Shown here one piece after another: positions 8,413-17,885 of a stretch of DNA of 64,000 nucleotides. The stretch's first letter is position 1. Each line of letters opens with the position of its first letter. A model generated the notes under the pieces. It made no database searches. It saw only the letters and a program-made list of their open reading frames with translations, and was not told the DNA's origin. The translations under genes were made by a program, and so were the position numbers. Source of the DNA: JAGVSR01 sp963825555 (lineage in GTDB: Bacteria > Pseudomonadota > Alphaproteobacteria > Rhizobiales > Hyphomicrobiaceae); the NCBI GenBank assembly GCA_963825555.1, contig CAWGTZ010000028.1, positions 1 to 64,000 of the forward strand, in the 5' to 3' direction.

Positions 8413-9186
8413 TTAGGTCACAACGATGGCGGAGATTTGACGACCGTAATCAGGCTCCTGGCGGTGCGTGGCACGCCGGAACGAGAAGAAAAGCGATTCG
8501 TTTTCATAGGTGCAGGGCGCCATTCGTTCGACGGCGGCGAGCCCGAGACGGTCGAGCCGCGCCGCCACGTATCCAGGGAGATCGAACCGGGCGCGGGCTC
8601 CAGGCGATGAAATCGTGAAAAATCTTTTGTTTTCATAATCCTCGGCCACAATCTCAGCCTCGAATTCCGGTCCGACCTCATAACATCCCTGGCTGATCGT
8701 CGGGCCAATGGCCGCTCGGATGCGGTCCCGGCGGGCACCCGCTTGCTCCATTGCCCCGACTGTTGCCTCCACAATGCCACCGACCGCGCCGCGCCAGCCC
8801 GCGTGTGCGGCGGCGACGATTTTGGCATCGGGGTCGGCGAATAGAACCGGGGTGCAGTCGGCCGTGAGAACGCCGACAACCAGCCCCGGGGTAGCCGTGA
8901 CCACCGCGTCGGCCTTGGGTAACGCGCCGCGCGCGATGGGTTCCCCGACCGTCAGAGCCACACCGCTGTGGACCTGATAGGGCGTGAGCACTTCCGGGCG
9001 CGCACCACCCAGATGCAGCGCCACGCGGGCCCGGTTTTCCAAGACCCGTTCTGTTTCGTCCTTGGAGCCCAGACCGCAGTTGAGGCCGGCATAAAGCCCC
9101 TCCGACACGCCGCCCTCACGGGTGAAGAAGCCGTGCCGGATGCCGGGGATGTCCATCAGCGACGGGGTGGTGATCGGTTTCAGCAT
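8413..9186 (-). CDS. pgeF: Peptidoglycan editing factor / polyphenol oxidase family protein
   Basis: A 257-residue YfiH/DUF152 protein. Family members are zinc enzymes; PgeF cleaves wrongly incorporated L-Ser from UDP-MurNAc, and related proteins act as purine nucleosidases. The three metal-binding residues are present as His73 (YQVHSG), Cys111 (TADCTPVLF) and His128 (AHAGWRG). AIGPTISQGCYEVG follows, as is typical. ATG 9186 begins MLKPITTPSLM; the frame extends further upstream but would then overlap midA. It follows midA by about 55 bp on the same strand, a pairing common in alphaproteobacteria. Confidence 0.85.
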   Translation of the reverse strand: MLKPITTPSLMDIPGIRHGFFTREGGVSEGLYAGLNCGLGSKDETERVLENRARVALHLGGARPEVLTPYQVHSGVALTVGEPIARGALPKADAVVTATPGLVVGVLTADCTPVLFADPDAKIVAAAHAGWRGAVGGIVEATVGAMEQAGARRDRIRAAIGPTISQGCYEVGPEFEAEIVAEDYENKRFFTISSPGARARFDLPGYVAARLDRLGLAAVERMAPCTYENESLFFSFRRATHRQEPDYGRQISAIVVT

Positions 9187-9241
9187 GTATCCTAGATAGT
9201 GACCGCCCGCATGGCGGGCAACCGCAGCGCCGGAATGACAC

Positions 9242-10336
9242 TCATTCGAACCCCGGCAGGACGGGCAAGCTCTGCGATCGCACCCCGACCGCTTTGAACC
9301 GTGATCCCATTCCTTGTGGCGCGATGAGGCGCGCGACGCCCATTTCGATCTCATGAGCCTTCGAAGGATTGGCACTCATGAGCCGCGAGGCGCGCTCGAC
9401 AATACCGAGCCGGCCGAGGAACTCACCCTGTGCGAGAGGGCCGTCGACCGCAAGGCCGACTTCCTCGCACTGCCGCTGGAAGGCCGCAAAATCGACCTGC
9501 GCAGTCAGGTCCGCTTCCCCCGGCGAGCACAGGGGATGCTCGGCAACGTGATGCCGCACGGCCTGAAGGGTTTCGCCGGGCGCCGTTTTCACATGGCCGT
9601 AATCGACGAACAGCGCAGCCACGGGGGCGCCGCCCGCGCGGCCGGCCAAATGCTCGACCACAGAAACGAAGCTCTGGCGTTCGCGGATGATGGCTTTTTC
9701 AGCGCTCGGTACACGCTCGCTTTCCAATCCCTCCCCGCCCAGGGCCTGGAACACCAATCGGTTCTGATCGTCCACACCGACGACCCGCGGGCACCAGACA
9801 TCTGCTTGAAGAACCTCCTGCACCACGGCGAACGTATCGAGGAACTCGTTTGCAACGACGAGCATCGGTCCAGCGGGGATCGTGTCCGTTGCCCGATGCC
9901 ATATAGGCGGCCGGCCGGCGTCTCCGAGCGTCGCGCGCTGCAGGGCCTCCAGGTGTTGGTTCGTCTCGACGAGATGCACGCTCGAGGCCTCGCGGAAACC
10001 CGGCACCAGCCGCGCTGCGCGCAGCGCGTCATGCATGAGAGTTCCCCGCCCGGGGCCCAACTCGACCAGACCGACCGCTTCCGGCGCGCCCATCTGCTGC
10101 CAGACGATACCGCACCACAGGCCGATCAGTTCGCCGAAGACCTGAGAGATTTCGGGAGCCGTGATGAAGTCACCCGCGCGTCCGATGGCAGGCTGCTTGA
10201 CGTAGTAACCATGCTCGGGATCCTGCAGGCAGGCCCGCATGTAGTCCGCGACCGTGATGGGGCCGTCGCGCCGGATGCGCGCTTTGAGTTTCTGCGCCAG
10301 CGGCGTGTCGCGGCGGGCGTCGGGATCGTAGCTCAT
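9242..10336 (-). CDS. MidA/NDUFAF7-family SAM-dependent methyltransferase
   Basis: A 364-residue DUF185 protein. The mitochondrial member NDUFAF7 methylates an arginine of a complex I subunit; bacterial targets are not established. The SAM motif LVELGPGRGTLMHDALRA lies near residues 90-107, after the family N-terminus with ITVADYMRACLQDPEHGYY. FVDYGH near the middle and the C-terminal LIAPQGMGSRFKA also fit. Start ATG 10336 was chosen because similarity begins at once (MSYDPDARR). Lgt, often found next to midA, is absent; galE lies upstream instead, with a hairpin in the gap. Confidence 0.85.
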   Translation of the reverse strand: MSYDPDARRDTPLAQKLKARIRRDGPITVADYMRACLQDPEHGYYVKQPAIGRAGDFITAPEISQVFGELIGLWCGIVWQQMGAPEAVGLVELGPGRGTLMHDALRAARLVPGFREASSVHLVETNQHLEALQRATLGDAGRPPIWHRATDTIPAGPMLVVANEFLDTFAVVQEVLQADVWCPRVVGVDDQNRLVFQALGGEGLESERVPSAEKAIIRERQSFVSVVEHLAGRAGGAPVAALFVDYGHVKTAPGETLQAVRHHVAEHPLCSPGEADLTAQVDFAAFQRQCEEVGLAVDGPLAQGEFLGRLGIVERASRLMSANPSKAHEIEMGVARLIAPQGMGSRFKAVGVRSQSLPVLPGFE

Positions 10337-10352
10337 CACTTCAAGACAACTC

Positions 10353-10378
10353 CGGCGCCGCGGGGGGACGCGGCGCCG
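10353..10378. other. Strong hairpin between galE and midA
   Basis: Perfect 10-bp arms CGGCGCCGCG and CGCGGCGCCG enclose a 6-base loop, between the galE stop (10414) and the midA start (10336). No T-tract follows on the minus strand, so it may slow or partly end galE transcription, or shield the mRNA end. Confidence 0.5.
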
Positions 10379-10413
10379 TTTGTGAACGTTGATGATGGGA
10401 TTGGCAACTGGCG

Positions 10414-11406
10414 TTACGAAGCCATCTTGAAGCTCGCCAGATGATTTTCCCACGACAGCGCGTGCTGGACGATCTCGTCCAGGTTTTCGTGGCGCGGCTG
10501 CCAGCCAAGGCGGTCGCGGATCTTCTGTGACCCTGCGACGATCGCCGCCGGATCGCCGGCACGGCGCGGCGACAGACGCACATCGAAATCGACGCCCGAC
10601 ACACGTTTCACCGCGTCGATCACCTCATGCACCGAGAAGCCCTTCGAGTAGCCGCAGTTGAAAACGTCCGACTTGCCGCCTGTTCGCAAATAGTCGAGCG
10701 CGCAAGAATGCGCACGAATCAAATCGGAGACGTGGATGTAATCCCGAATGCAGGTCCCGTCGTGCGTCGGGTAGTCGGTGCCGAAGACCTCCATGTGGCT
10801 GCGCTGGCCGAGCGCCGTCTCGCAGGCGACCTTGATGAGGTGCGTTGCGCGCGGCGTCGACTGGCCGGAGCGGCCCTTCGGATCAGCGCCGGCGACGTTG
10901 AAGTAGCGCAGAGCGACATAGCGAAAATCGTGCGCGCGGGCCGCGTCGGCCAGCATGATCTCGGTCATCAGCTTGGACCAGCCATAGGGCGACATGGGCG
11001 CCGGAGCGGCCGTCTCGCTGACCGGGTTCTCGGCGGGATTGCCGTAAACGGCGGCGGTCGAGGAGAAGATGAAGTTCTTAACGCCAGTCGCGACCGCCGC
11101 TTCGATGAGCGCGCGCGATTTAACTGTGTTGTTATGATAGTAGCCCAGCGGATCAGCGACCGATTCCGGCACAACGATGGAGCCGGCAAAGTGAATAATC
11201 GATTTAACGCCGTATTTCTTTATGACGGTCCGGACGAGGTCCTGGTCCCCGACGTCACCGACCACCAGCGTCGCCGCCTGAGGAACCGCCCAACGGAAGC
11301 CGGTCGAGAGGTTGTCCAGAACAATCACTCTTTCCCCGGCATCGAGGAGAGACAGCACCATATGGCTGCCAATGAACCCAGCGCCACCAGTAACCAGAAC
11401 CGTCAT
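10414..11406 (-). CDS. galE: UDP-glucose 4-epimerase
   Basis: Interconverts UDP-glucose and UDP-galactose, supplying precursors for envelope polysaccharides. This extended SDR of 330 residues has the NAD-binding motif GGAGFIGS at 7-14, the catalytic serine region SSTAAVYGNP, and the catalytic pair in YGWSK. RYFNVAGADP and the C-terminal SPRRAGDP are also typical of GalE. It is divergent from galU across a gap of about 190 bp, so both UDP-sugar genes probably share a promoter region. Confidence 0.93.
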   Translation of the reverse strand: MTVLVTGGAGFIGSHMVLSLLDAGERVIVLDNLSTGFRWAVPQAATLVVGDVGDQDLVRTVIKKYGVKSIIHFAGSIVVPESVADPLGYYHNNTVKSRALIEAAVATGVKNFIFSSTAAVYGNPAENPVSETAAPAPMSPYGWSKLMTEIMLADAARAHDFRYVALRYFNVAGADPKGRSGQSTPRATHLIKVACETALGQRSHMEVFGTDYPTHDGTCIRDYIHVSDLIRAHSCALDYLRTGGKSDVFNCGYSKGFSVHEVIDAVKRVSGVDFDVRLSPRRAGDPAAIVAGSQKIRDRLGWQPRHENLDEIVQHALSWENHLASFKMAS

Positions 11407-11600
11407 TTCTGAAACGCGCCTCCCTGACGCAAAAAAAGGATTGTTCGTATCCGGATCGTCTTGCTAGCAGAAGTGAGTTGCTCTTCTCTAACTTTGCGAG
11501 GCCACATTCCAATAATAGACCCATAACTCTTCTTTCAATTTTCATGCCCGATCTTTAGGCGAAGCATAGAAATCCCCTCCTACCCCCTTCGGAGCACTCC

Positions 11601-12491
11601 ATGGCATCCGCCTCAAACCCCCGCATCCGCAAGGCCGTGTTTCCCGTCGCCGGCCTTGGAACCCGCTTCCTTCCTGCTACGAAAGCGGTACCCAAGGAGA
11701 TGCTGACGGTCGTTGACCGGCCGGTCATCCAGCATGTGGTGGACGAGGCGCTTGCAGCCGGCATCGAGCATCTGGTCTTCGTCACGGGGCGCAACAAGGG
11801 CGTTATCGAGGACCATTTCGACATCCAGTACGAACTGGAACGAACTCTCGCCGAGCGCGGCAAGAAAAAGGAGCTGGAGGCCCTGATGGCCGACCTGCCG
11901 GTCGCAGGGCAGGCGAGCTTCACGCGCCAGCAAGCGCCGCTTGGCCTCGGACACGCGGTCTGGTGCGCACGCGACATCGTCGGCAACGAGCCCTTTGCTC
12001 TTATCCTGCCCGACATGCTGCATCATGGCTCTGAGCCCTGCCTCAAGGAGATGATCGGGGCCTACAACAGCACCGGCGGAAATCTCATCGCCGTGGCGCC
12101 CGTGCCTGAGGATCAGACCCATCAGTATGGGATTGTCGGCGTAACGGACAGGGCGGCGAAGGTGTCGGCGATCACCGAGATGGTCGAGAAGCCGCCGAAA
12201 GGTACCGCACCGTCCAACCTGCACATCACCGGGCGCTACATCCTACAGCCCGAGATCTTCGACCTGCTGGCAGCGCAGGAGCGTGGAGCGGGCGGCGAGA
12301 TCCAGCTGACGGACAGTATGATCAGGCTCATGAAGGAGGGCAGACAACCCTTCCATGCCGTTCGCTTCGACGGCACAATCTACGACTGCGGCTCGAAGAT
12401 CGGCTTTCTTGCTGCCAACATCGCCTATGCACTTGAGCGGGATGACTTGGCTCCGGCACTGAAGGCTGAGATCAACAAACTCATGAAATAG
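11601..12491 (+). CDS. galU: UTP-glucose-1-phosphate uridylyltransferase
   Basis: Makes UDP-glucose from UTP and glucose 1-phosphate. The 296-residue nucleotidyltransferase has the signature GLGTRFLPATKAVPKEM near the N-terminus, VDRPVIQHVVDEA, the FVTGRNKGVIEDHFD segment and LPDMLHH at the metal site. A GGAG motif lies just before the ATG. It is divergent from galE, whose product acts on the same nucleotide sugar. No terminator was seen before the next gene, about 175 bp downstream. Confidence 0.95.
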   Translation: MASASNPRIRKAVFPVAGLGTRFLPATKAVPKEMLTVVDRPVIQHVVDEALAAGIEHLVFVTGRNKGVIEDHFDIQYELERTLAERGKKKELEALMADLPVAGQASFTRQQAPLGLGHAVWCARDIVGNEPFALILPDMLHHGSEPCLKEMIGAYNSTGGNLIAVAPVPEDQTHQYGIVGVTDRAAKVSAITEMVEKPPKGTAPSNLHITGRYILQPEIFDLLAAQERGAGGEIQLTDSMIRLMKEGRQPFHAVRFDGTIYDCGSKIGFLAANIAYALERDDLAPALKAEINKLMK

Positions 12492-12666
12492 AAGCAGCAG
12501 ACCGCGCCGGGAACACACGCCGAGCGGCACTGGCCTGCAGGAAAACCTCTAAAAATCGGAAAGAGACAAACTCTCTTCACCGGTGAAGGCATGATGTTGC
12601 CCGTTTCCGCTGCCAAAGGCATCAGATATGGTCAGTGCCACCCATCTGGCCCGCCGGAGAGACGGA

Positions 12667-13728
12667 ATGATGAAAAAGAAGCGGACTGCCGACGGTCAAA
12701 GCACGCCGCACGCCCGCACGCTGACGCCCCCCGGCGTCTTCCTCTTGCGCATGCTCATCTTCCTGACTCTCGTCGGATTCCTCGCTGCAATCCTGCACCA
12801 ACAGCTGATAACCGCCTTCATGACGAACCCGGGCCTCAACGGCCTCATCGTCGGCGTGCTGTTTCTTGGTATCCTGTATGCCTTCCGGCAAGTGACCCGG
12901 CTGTATCCCGAAATCCGCTGGGTCAATGCCTTCCGCATCTCCGACCCGGGCTTGGCCATCGACCACCGCCCGGTGCTGCTCGCGCCCATGGCGACGATGC
13001 TGCGGGACCGCACAGGGTCTTTCTCTCTTGCCACCGTTTCGATGCGCTCGATCATGGATTCGATCGGCTCGCGCCTCGACGAAGCCCGCGACACCGGCCG
13101 CTATCTTGTCGGCCTTCTCGTGTTCCTTGGCCTGCTGGGCACGTTCTGGGGACTGCTCCAGACCATGCAGTCGGTCAGCGTTGCCATCCAATCGCTGGAT
13201 ACCAAGGGCGAGGCACTCGCCGTCTTCGACGAACTCAAAGCCGGCCTTGCAGCACCGCTCAAGGGCATGGGCACCGCGTTCTCGTCCTCGCTGCTCGGTC
13301 TAGCCGGATCGCTGGTCCTGGGCTTCCTCGAACTGCAGGCGAACCACGCGCACAACCGGTTCTACAATGAACTGGAGGAATGGCTTTCCGGAATCACCGA
13401 ATTGACTCCCGGCACCATGGCCGCCACCGATCAGGCAAGCCGCCAACTCACTACCGCAGTATACGAAATGCAGCGCGCGGTTGAGGAACTCTCCGCGAGG
13501 CTCGGAGATGTTCCTGTCGGTCCCGGACCAGTCGGCGCAGGCGCGGCCGCAGCACCAGCGGACAACTCGGTGAAAGACCTGGCCCGCGGCGTGAACCAGC
13601 TCGTCAACCTCATGCGCTCCGAGCAGAAGGTCGTGCGCGAATGGGTCGACGAGCAATCCGCTCAGCAGGCCGAATTGACGGGCGCACTGAAAGCGCTCGC
13701 CGACAACTTCCAGCGCAGGACATCCTGA
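12667..13728 (+). CDS. MotA/TolQ/ExbB-family membrane protein
   Basis: A 353-residue inner-membrane protein with hydrophobic segments near 25-45, 56-75, 147-167 and 203-222. The last two and the connecting region match the MotA/TolQ/ExbB proton-channel domain (LLGTFWGLLQTM and APLKGMGTAFSSSLLGL). A C-terminal tail of about 120 residues with helical, charged character follows. ATG 12667 has GGAGAGACGGA before it, better than the in-frame ATG at 12628. The next gene starts one base after the stop and encodes a MotB-like partner, so the two form a stator-type pair. No flagellar or Tol-Pal genes are nearby. Confidence 0.85.
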   Translation: MMKKKRTADGQSTPHARTLTPPGVFLLRMLIFLTLVGFLAAILHQQLITAFMTNPGLNGLIVGVLFLGILYAFRQVTRLYPEIRWVNAFRISDPGLAIDHRPVLLAPMATMLRDRTGSFSLATVSMRSIMDSIGSRLDEARDTGRYLVGLLVFLGLLGTFWGLLQTMQSVSVAIQSLDTKGEALAVFDELKAGLAAPLKGMGTAFSSSLLGLAGSLVLGFLELQANHAHNRFYNELEEWLSGITELTPGTMAATDQASRQLTTAVYEMQRAVEELSARLGDVPVGPGPVGAGAAAAPADNSVKDLARGVNQLVNLMRSEQKVVREWVDEQSAQQAELTGALKALADNFQRRTS

Positions 13729-13729
13729 G

Positions 13730-14761
13730 ATGGCCCAGGGGCGCGGACGCCGCCGCGGCACCGATTACGGGGAGTTCTGGCCCGGATACGTCGACGTCAT
13801 GTCGACGCTGCTGCTCGTCGTCACGTTCCTCATGTCGATGTTCATGCTGGCGCAATTTTTCGTCACGCAGGAATTGGCAGGCAAGGACACAGCTCTTCAG
13901 CGCCTCACGCGCCAGATCGCCGAACTGACGAGCCTTCTCTCTCTGGAGAAGGGCAAGGGGAAGGAGAGCGCCGACCAACTCGCCGAGCTGCAGGCGACGC
14001 TGTCCGCCCTCAAGGCGGAGAACGCGCAACTCTCCGGTCTCGCGCTCAGCGGCGACGAAAGCGCGAAGAGCGCCGCAGAGCGGATCGGTGGACTTACCGC
14101 CGAGCTCGATCAGCAGAAGAACATCTCCAACGAGGCACTGGCCAAGGTCGATATCCTGAACCAGCAGCTCGCCCAGTTGCGCCGCCAGATCGCCGCCCTC
14201 AACGAGGCGCTCGAGGCGTCCGAGAAAAAGACCGCGGAGAGCGACAAGACCATCAAGGATCTCGGCCAGAGGCTGAATGCGGCACTGGCCCGCCAGGTGC
14301 AGGAACTTCAGCGCTACCGGTCTGATTTCTTCGGACGCCTGCGGGATCTCCTCAAAGACCGCAAGGACATTCGCATCGTCGGTGACCGGTTTGTGTTCGA
14401 AAGCGAGGTGCTGTTCCCGTCAGGGTCGGCGGATCTGACGTCCGATGGCCTCGCCGCTCTCGATCCGATCGCCACGGCCATCGCGGATCTCGGCCGGCAG
14501 ATCCCAAAGGAGATCAACTGGGTGGTCCAGATCGACGGCCACACGGATATCCGCCCGATCTCGAGCGCCCAGTTTCCTTCCAACTGGGAGCTTTCCACGG
14601 CACGCGCGGCCTCCGTCGTCAAGCACATGATCGCACGGGGCGTGCCTCCCCAGCGGCTCGTGGCGGCAGGCTACGGAGAGTTCCAGCCGATCGAGAGCGG
14701 TACGGACGAGCTGTCGCTGCAGAAGAACCGGCGCATCGAATTGAAGCTGACAAGCCGGTAG
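13730..14761 (+). CDS. MotB/OmpA-like peptidoglycan-binding stator protein
   Basis: A 343-residue partner of the preceding MotA-like protein. One N-terminal membrane helix spans about 22-44. Its context GYVDVMSTLLLV places Asp22 where MotB has its proton-carrying aspartate. Residues 50-205 form a long predicted coiled coil, much longer than in flagellar MotB. The C-terminal OmpA-like domain (about 220-343) carries IDGHTDIRPIS, NWELSTARA and a closing NRRIELKL, which bind peptidoglycan. The pair could couple proton flow to a force across the periplasm, but the process it serves is unknown. Confidence 0.85.
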   Translation: MAQGRGRRRGTDYGEFWPGYVDVMSTLLLVVTFLMSMFMLAQFFVTQELAGKDTALQRLTRQIAELTSLLSLEKGKGKESADQLAELQATLSALKAENAQLSGLALSGDESAKSAAERIGGLTAELDQQKNISNEALAKVDILNQQLAQLRRQIAALNEALEASEKKTAESDKTIKDLGQRLNAALARQVQELQRYRSDFFGRLRDLLKDRKDIRIVGDRFVFESEVLFPSGSADLTSDGLAALDPIATAIADLGRQIPKEINWVVQIDGHTDIRPISSAQFPSNWELSTARAASVVKHMIARGVPPQRLVAAGYGEFQPIESGTDELSLQKNRRIELKLTSR

Positions 14762-14784
14762 CCGTCGCATCCGCACCGGCACTG

Positions 14785-16665
14785 TTACTCGGCGGCTTCC
14801 TTGCCGAATTGCAGAGCCGCGAGGCGGCCATAAAGCCCGCCCTTCGCAACCAACTCGCGGTGCGTGCCCGACTCGATGACGCGGCCCTCTTCCATCACGA
14901 GTATTCGATCCGCCTTCTGTACGGTCGCCAAACGATGCGCGATGACGAGCGTAGTGCGGTTCTTCATGACACTTTCCAGCGCCTGCTGCACAGCGCGCTC
15001 GTTCTCTGCATCGAGCGCGCTCGTCGCCTCGTCGAGCAGAAGAATGGGCGCATCCTTCAGGATGGCACGCGCGATTGCGAGCCGCTGACGCTGGCCGCCG
15101 GAGAGCGTCACGCCCCGTTCGCCGAGGCGCGTTTGATAGCCGTCGGGGAGCGCGCGGATGAACGCATCGGCCTGGGCCGCCACGGCGGCCTTGCGCACGT
15201 CTTCCTCGCTCGCCGTAGGACTGCCGTAGCGAATGTTCTCCGCGACCGTGTCAGCGAAGATCGCGACGTCCTGCGGTACCAACGAAATGCGCCCGCGCAG
15301 CTCTTCCAGGTCTGCTTCTCGGACATCGACGCCATCGACGCGCACCCTGCCCGCGGAGGGATCATAGAAGCGCAGAAGGAGGTTGAAGATGGTCGTCTTG
15401 CCGGCACCCGACGGGCCCACGAGGGCCACGGTTTCGCCGGGGGCCACATCGAGAGAAAAATCCCTGAGCGCAGCCACGTCGGGACGCGAGGCGTAGGCGA
15501 ACGAGACACCCTCGAACGCGATCGCACCCTTCGCAGGAACCGGCATGGGGACGGGCTTTTCAGGCGAGCGGATCTCCGGCACCACGGCCAGAATTTCCGT
15601 CAGCCGCTCAGCTGCGCCCGATGCCTGGCTGATCTCGCCCCACACCTCCGCAAGCTCCCCCAGCGCGCCGGCAACAAAAAGCGCATAGATGATAAACTGG
15701 CTGAGTTGCCCGCCCGTCATTTCTCCGGCGATAACGGCCGATGCGCCGTACCACAGCACCGCGACGATGCTCGCGACCGTCAGGAAGACGGTCATGGCCG
15801 TGAGGCCCGCTCGCGCCTTCATACGATCCCTGGCCGCATCAAATGAGCGCTGGACGGCCTCCTGGAATCGCCCGGCCACGACATTCTCATGCGCAAAGGA
15901 CTGCATGGTGCGCACGGCCGAAAGGTTCTCCGCCGCGTAGGCCGAAGCTTCAGCCAGCGTATCCTGCGCTTTGCGGGACAGTTTTTTAACGGCCTGACCG
16001 TAGGCCATCAGCGGCAGCACGATGACCGGAATCGCAATGAGCGTCAGGCCTGAGAGATGCGGGCTTGTGACGAACATCATCACGAACGCACCGACAAGCA
16101 TGATAACGTTGCGCAGCGCCTGCGAGAGAGTATGTCCGGCCACTGCCTTGATCTGAGTGGTGTCAGCCGTGAGGCGGCTCATCACTTCGCCAGAGTGGGT
16201 CTTCTCGAAGAAGGCCGGGCCCAACCGGGCCAGATGCGCGAACACGTCTTGGCGAAGATCGGCGACCACACGCTCGCCGAGCCAATTGACGAAATAGAAC
16301 CGGGCTGCGATCGAGACGGCCAGGATCGCGCCGATCAGCACCAGCATGCCGAAGTACTGATCGATGAAGGCACTGTTGTCGGCGTTGAAGCCGTGATCGA
16401 TCATGCGCCGCACGGCAAGTGGCACCGACAGCATCGCCATGGCAGAGGCAACAAGCGCAACGAGCGCCCACGTGAGCATACCCGTATGCTTCATCAGGTA
16501 GGGCTTGAGAGCCATCAAGGGCTTGACGGAGCGCACGCTGCGCCCGCCCGCGGTGTCCGTGCCGTCAGCACCGGCCGGTTCGATCTCGGGTTTTGCGGCC
16601 AGGGCGACCACCTTCCTCGAACTGTCTGTGGACCTGCCCGTCGTCGCCATGGAACCCCTAGTCAC
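14785..16665 (-). CDS. ABC exporter, fused membrane and ATPase domains (MsbA-like)
   Basis: A 626-residue half-transporter that should work as a homodimer in the inner membrane. A hydrophilic leader of about 50 residues precedes six transmembrane helices (about 60-340). The ATPase domain shows Walker A GPSGAGKTT, the signature LSGGQRQRLA, Walker B ILLLDEATSALD and the switch histidine in IAHRLAT. Substrate is not evident; relatives export lipids, peptides or drugs. The start could also be the ATG at 16650. It is divergent from rpmE. Confidence 0.9.
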   Translation of the reverse strand: MTRGSMATTGRSTDSSRKVVALAAKPEIEPAGADGTDTAGGRSVRSVKPLMALKPYLMKHTGMLTWALVALVASAMAMLSVPLAVRRMIDHGFNADNSAFIDQYFGMLVLIGAILAVSIAARFYFVNWLGERVVADLRQDVFAHLARLGPAFFEKTHSGEVMSRLTADTTQIKAVAGHTLSQALRNVIMLVGAFVMMFVTSPHLSGLTLIAIPVIVLPLMAYGQAVKKLSRKAQDTLAEASAYAAENLSAVRTMQSFAHENVVAGRFQEAVQRSFDAARDRMKARAGLTAMTVFLTVASIVAVLWYGASAVIAGEMTGGQLSQFIIYALFVAGALGELAEVWGEISQASGAAERLTEILAVVPEIRSPEKPVPMPVPAKGAIAFEGVSFAYASRPDVAALRDFSLDVAPGETVALVGPSGAGKTTIFNLLLRFYDPSAGRVRVDGVDVREADLEELRGRISLVPQDVAIFADTVAENIRYGSPTASEEDVRKAAVAAQADAFIRALPDGYQTRLGERGVTLSGGQRQRLAIARAILKDAPILLLDEATSALDAENERAVQQALESVMKNRTTLVIAHRLATVQKADRILVMEEGRVIESGTHRELVAKGGLYGRLAALQFGKEAAE

Positions 16666-16923
16666 GCTTTTCTCTTATCAGACAAGCCACTCGTGGCCCG
16701 CCAGTGTGTGGGATCGGCCCGCCGATGCGGCAGAACGTCCCGGGAGTATCCGGATCGCCTCCTTGAGACGGCGACCCCATCGGGGGGCACCTGTCGATGC
16801 TTGTGCACACCCACCATCTCGACTATAGAAGCCCCTTCCTGAATTCAAGGCTGTTCGAGGCTGCGGGGCTGAACCCCACCCCTGCTCCGGCGCGGCCGTT
16901 ATACGCTGAAGAGCAACGAAACC

Positions 16924-17148
16924 ATGAAAAAAGAAGCCGGCATCCATCCCAACTACCACCAGATCAAGGTCAAGATGACAGACGGCACCGAGTTCGTCAC
17001 GTATTCGACCTATGGCAAAGAAGGTGACGAGTTGCAGCTCGACATCGATCCGTCGACGCATCCGGCCTGGACCGGCGGCGATACCAAGATCATGGATCGT
17101 GGCGGTCGCGTGTCGCGCTTCAAGAAGAAATTCGAGGGCATGTTCTAA
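16924..17148 (+). CDS. rpmE: 50S ribosomal protein L31
   Basis: A complete 74-residue L31 of the large ribosomal subunit. The pattern GIHPNYHQIKVKMTDG, DIDPSTHPAWTGG and the C-terminal GGRVSRFKKKFEGMF is characteristic. No cysteine is present, so this is the zinc-free form. A strong terminator follows 53 bp after the stop. It is transcribed divergently from the ABC exporter and convergently with rcdA. Confidence 0.96.
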   Translation: MKKEAGIHPNYHQIKVKMTDGTEFVTYSTYGKEGDELQLDIDPSTHPAWTGGDTKIMDRGGRVSRFKKKFEGMF

Positions 17149-17200
17149 GACGCCACCGGGAGTGCGGTTCCCGCGGCACTTGGCCCGACGTCATAAAGCC

Positions 17201-17231
17201 AAAAAGGCCCGGAGATTATCCGGGCCTTTTT
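17201..17231 (+). terminator. Intrinsic terminator after rpmE
   Basis: The stem AAAGGCCCGGA/TCCGGGCCTTT has a short loop and ends in a T-run at 17227-17231. The A-run on the left side would also supply a T-run for the convergent rcdA transcript, so it may act in both directions. Confidence 0.85.
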
Positions 17232-17315
17232 GTCTTTACTGATCAATATAACGATGTGCCGTGGCGAGGCGCGCGGCCAAGCGCGCGACCGCGTGACCCC
17301 GCTTGCAATGCGCCG

Positions 17316-17870
17316 CTAGTTCAGCTTTTGCGCGAACGCCTGCTGCAAACGCGAAAGCTGCGCGCCAACGGGATTGACACTGAGCGCCGGTGTGAGCTGC
17401 TCGTCGCCACTCAAGGTCATCATGGCGAGATCGAGCTGCACGATGCGATCATGGAGCGCAAAGCTCTCCTCGATCAGCCCCTGCAGACCTTCAGGAAGAT
17501 CGGCAAAACCCCTGATGTGCGAAGGCCGACCCAGACTCTGAAGCTTCACGCGGGCGCGCTTCTTCTGTGCTTCGGCCTCGGAGATCTCGCCATCCTTCAA
17601 GGCGCGACGAATGAGCAGCCAGGATGCAAGATCCAGAAGCCTCGTCGTCAGGCGCATGCTCTCGGTCGTGTAGAGCACCGTTGCCGGTCCCTGGAGAGCC
17701 TTGGCGGCCTTGCGGCCCTCACCATCGAGGTAGGCGGCCGTGCGCTCCACGAGCGACATACCTTCCTTGAACACTCGATCGAACTGAGCCGAGGCTTGGA
17801 AACGCTCACCGAACGAGACGGTGACACTGTCCGCGGACTCACTGAACTCGAAACTCGATTTGTCTTTCAT
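17316..17870 (-). CDS. rcdA: RcdA-like DUF1465 protein
   Basis: A 184-residue alphaproteobacterial protein matching the DUF1465/RcdA family. In Caulobacter, RcdA is an adaptor that helps ClpXP destroy the cell-cycle regulator CtrA and other substrates. Family features seen here are FKEGMSLVERTAAYLDGEGR near 40-60, TTESMRLTTRLLDLASWLL, and a charged segment around the DGEISEAEAQ turn. The start at 17870 (MKDKSSFEF) is preferred; a GTG at 17885 is possible. It sits next to a DUF1192 gene, an arrangement I recall from related genomes. Whether it serves CtrA turnover here is inferred. Confidence 0.8.
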   Translation of the reverse strand: MKDKSSFEFSESADSVTVSFGERFQASAQFDRVFKEGMSLVERTAAYLDGEGRKAAKALQGPATVLYTTESMRLTTRLLDLASWLLIRRALKDGEISEAEAQKKRARVKLQSLGRPSHIRGFADLPEGLQGLIEESFALHDRIVQLDLAMMTLSGDEQLTPALSVNPVGAQLSRLQQAFAQKLN

Positions 17871-17885
17871 GGAACACTTCGACAC

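Noticed and set aside
12667..14761. Zorya anti-phage system
   Set aside because: Only ZorA/ZorB-like relatives are present. No ZorC, ZorD or ZorE-like gene follows; the next gene is an ABC exporter on the other strand.
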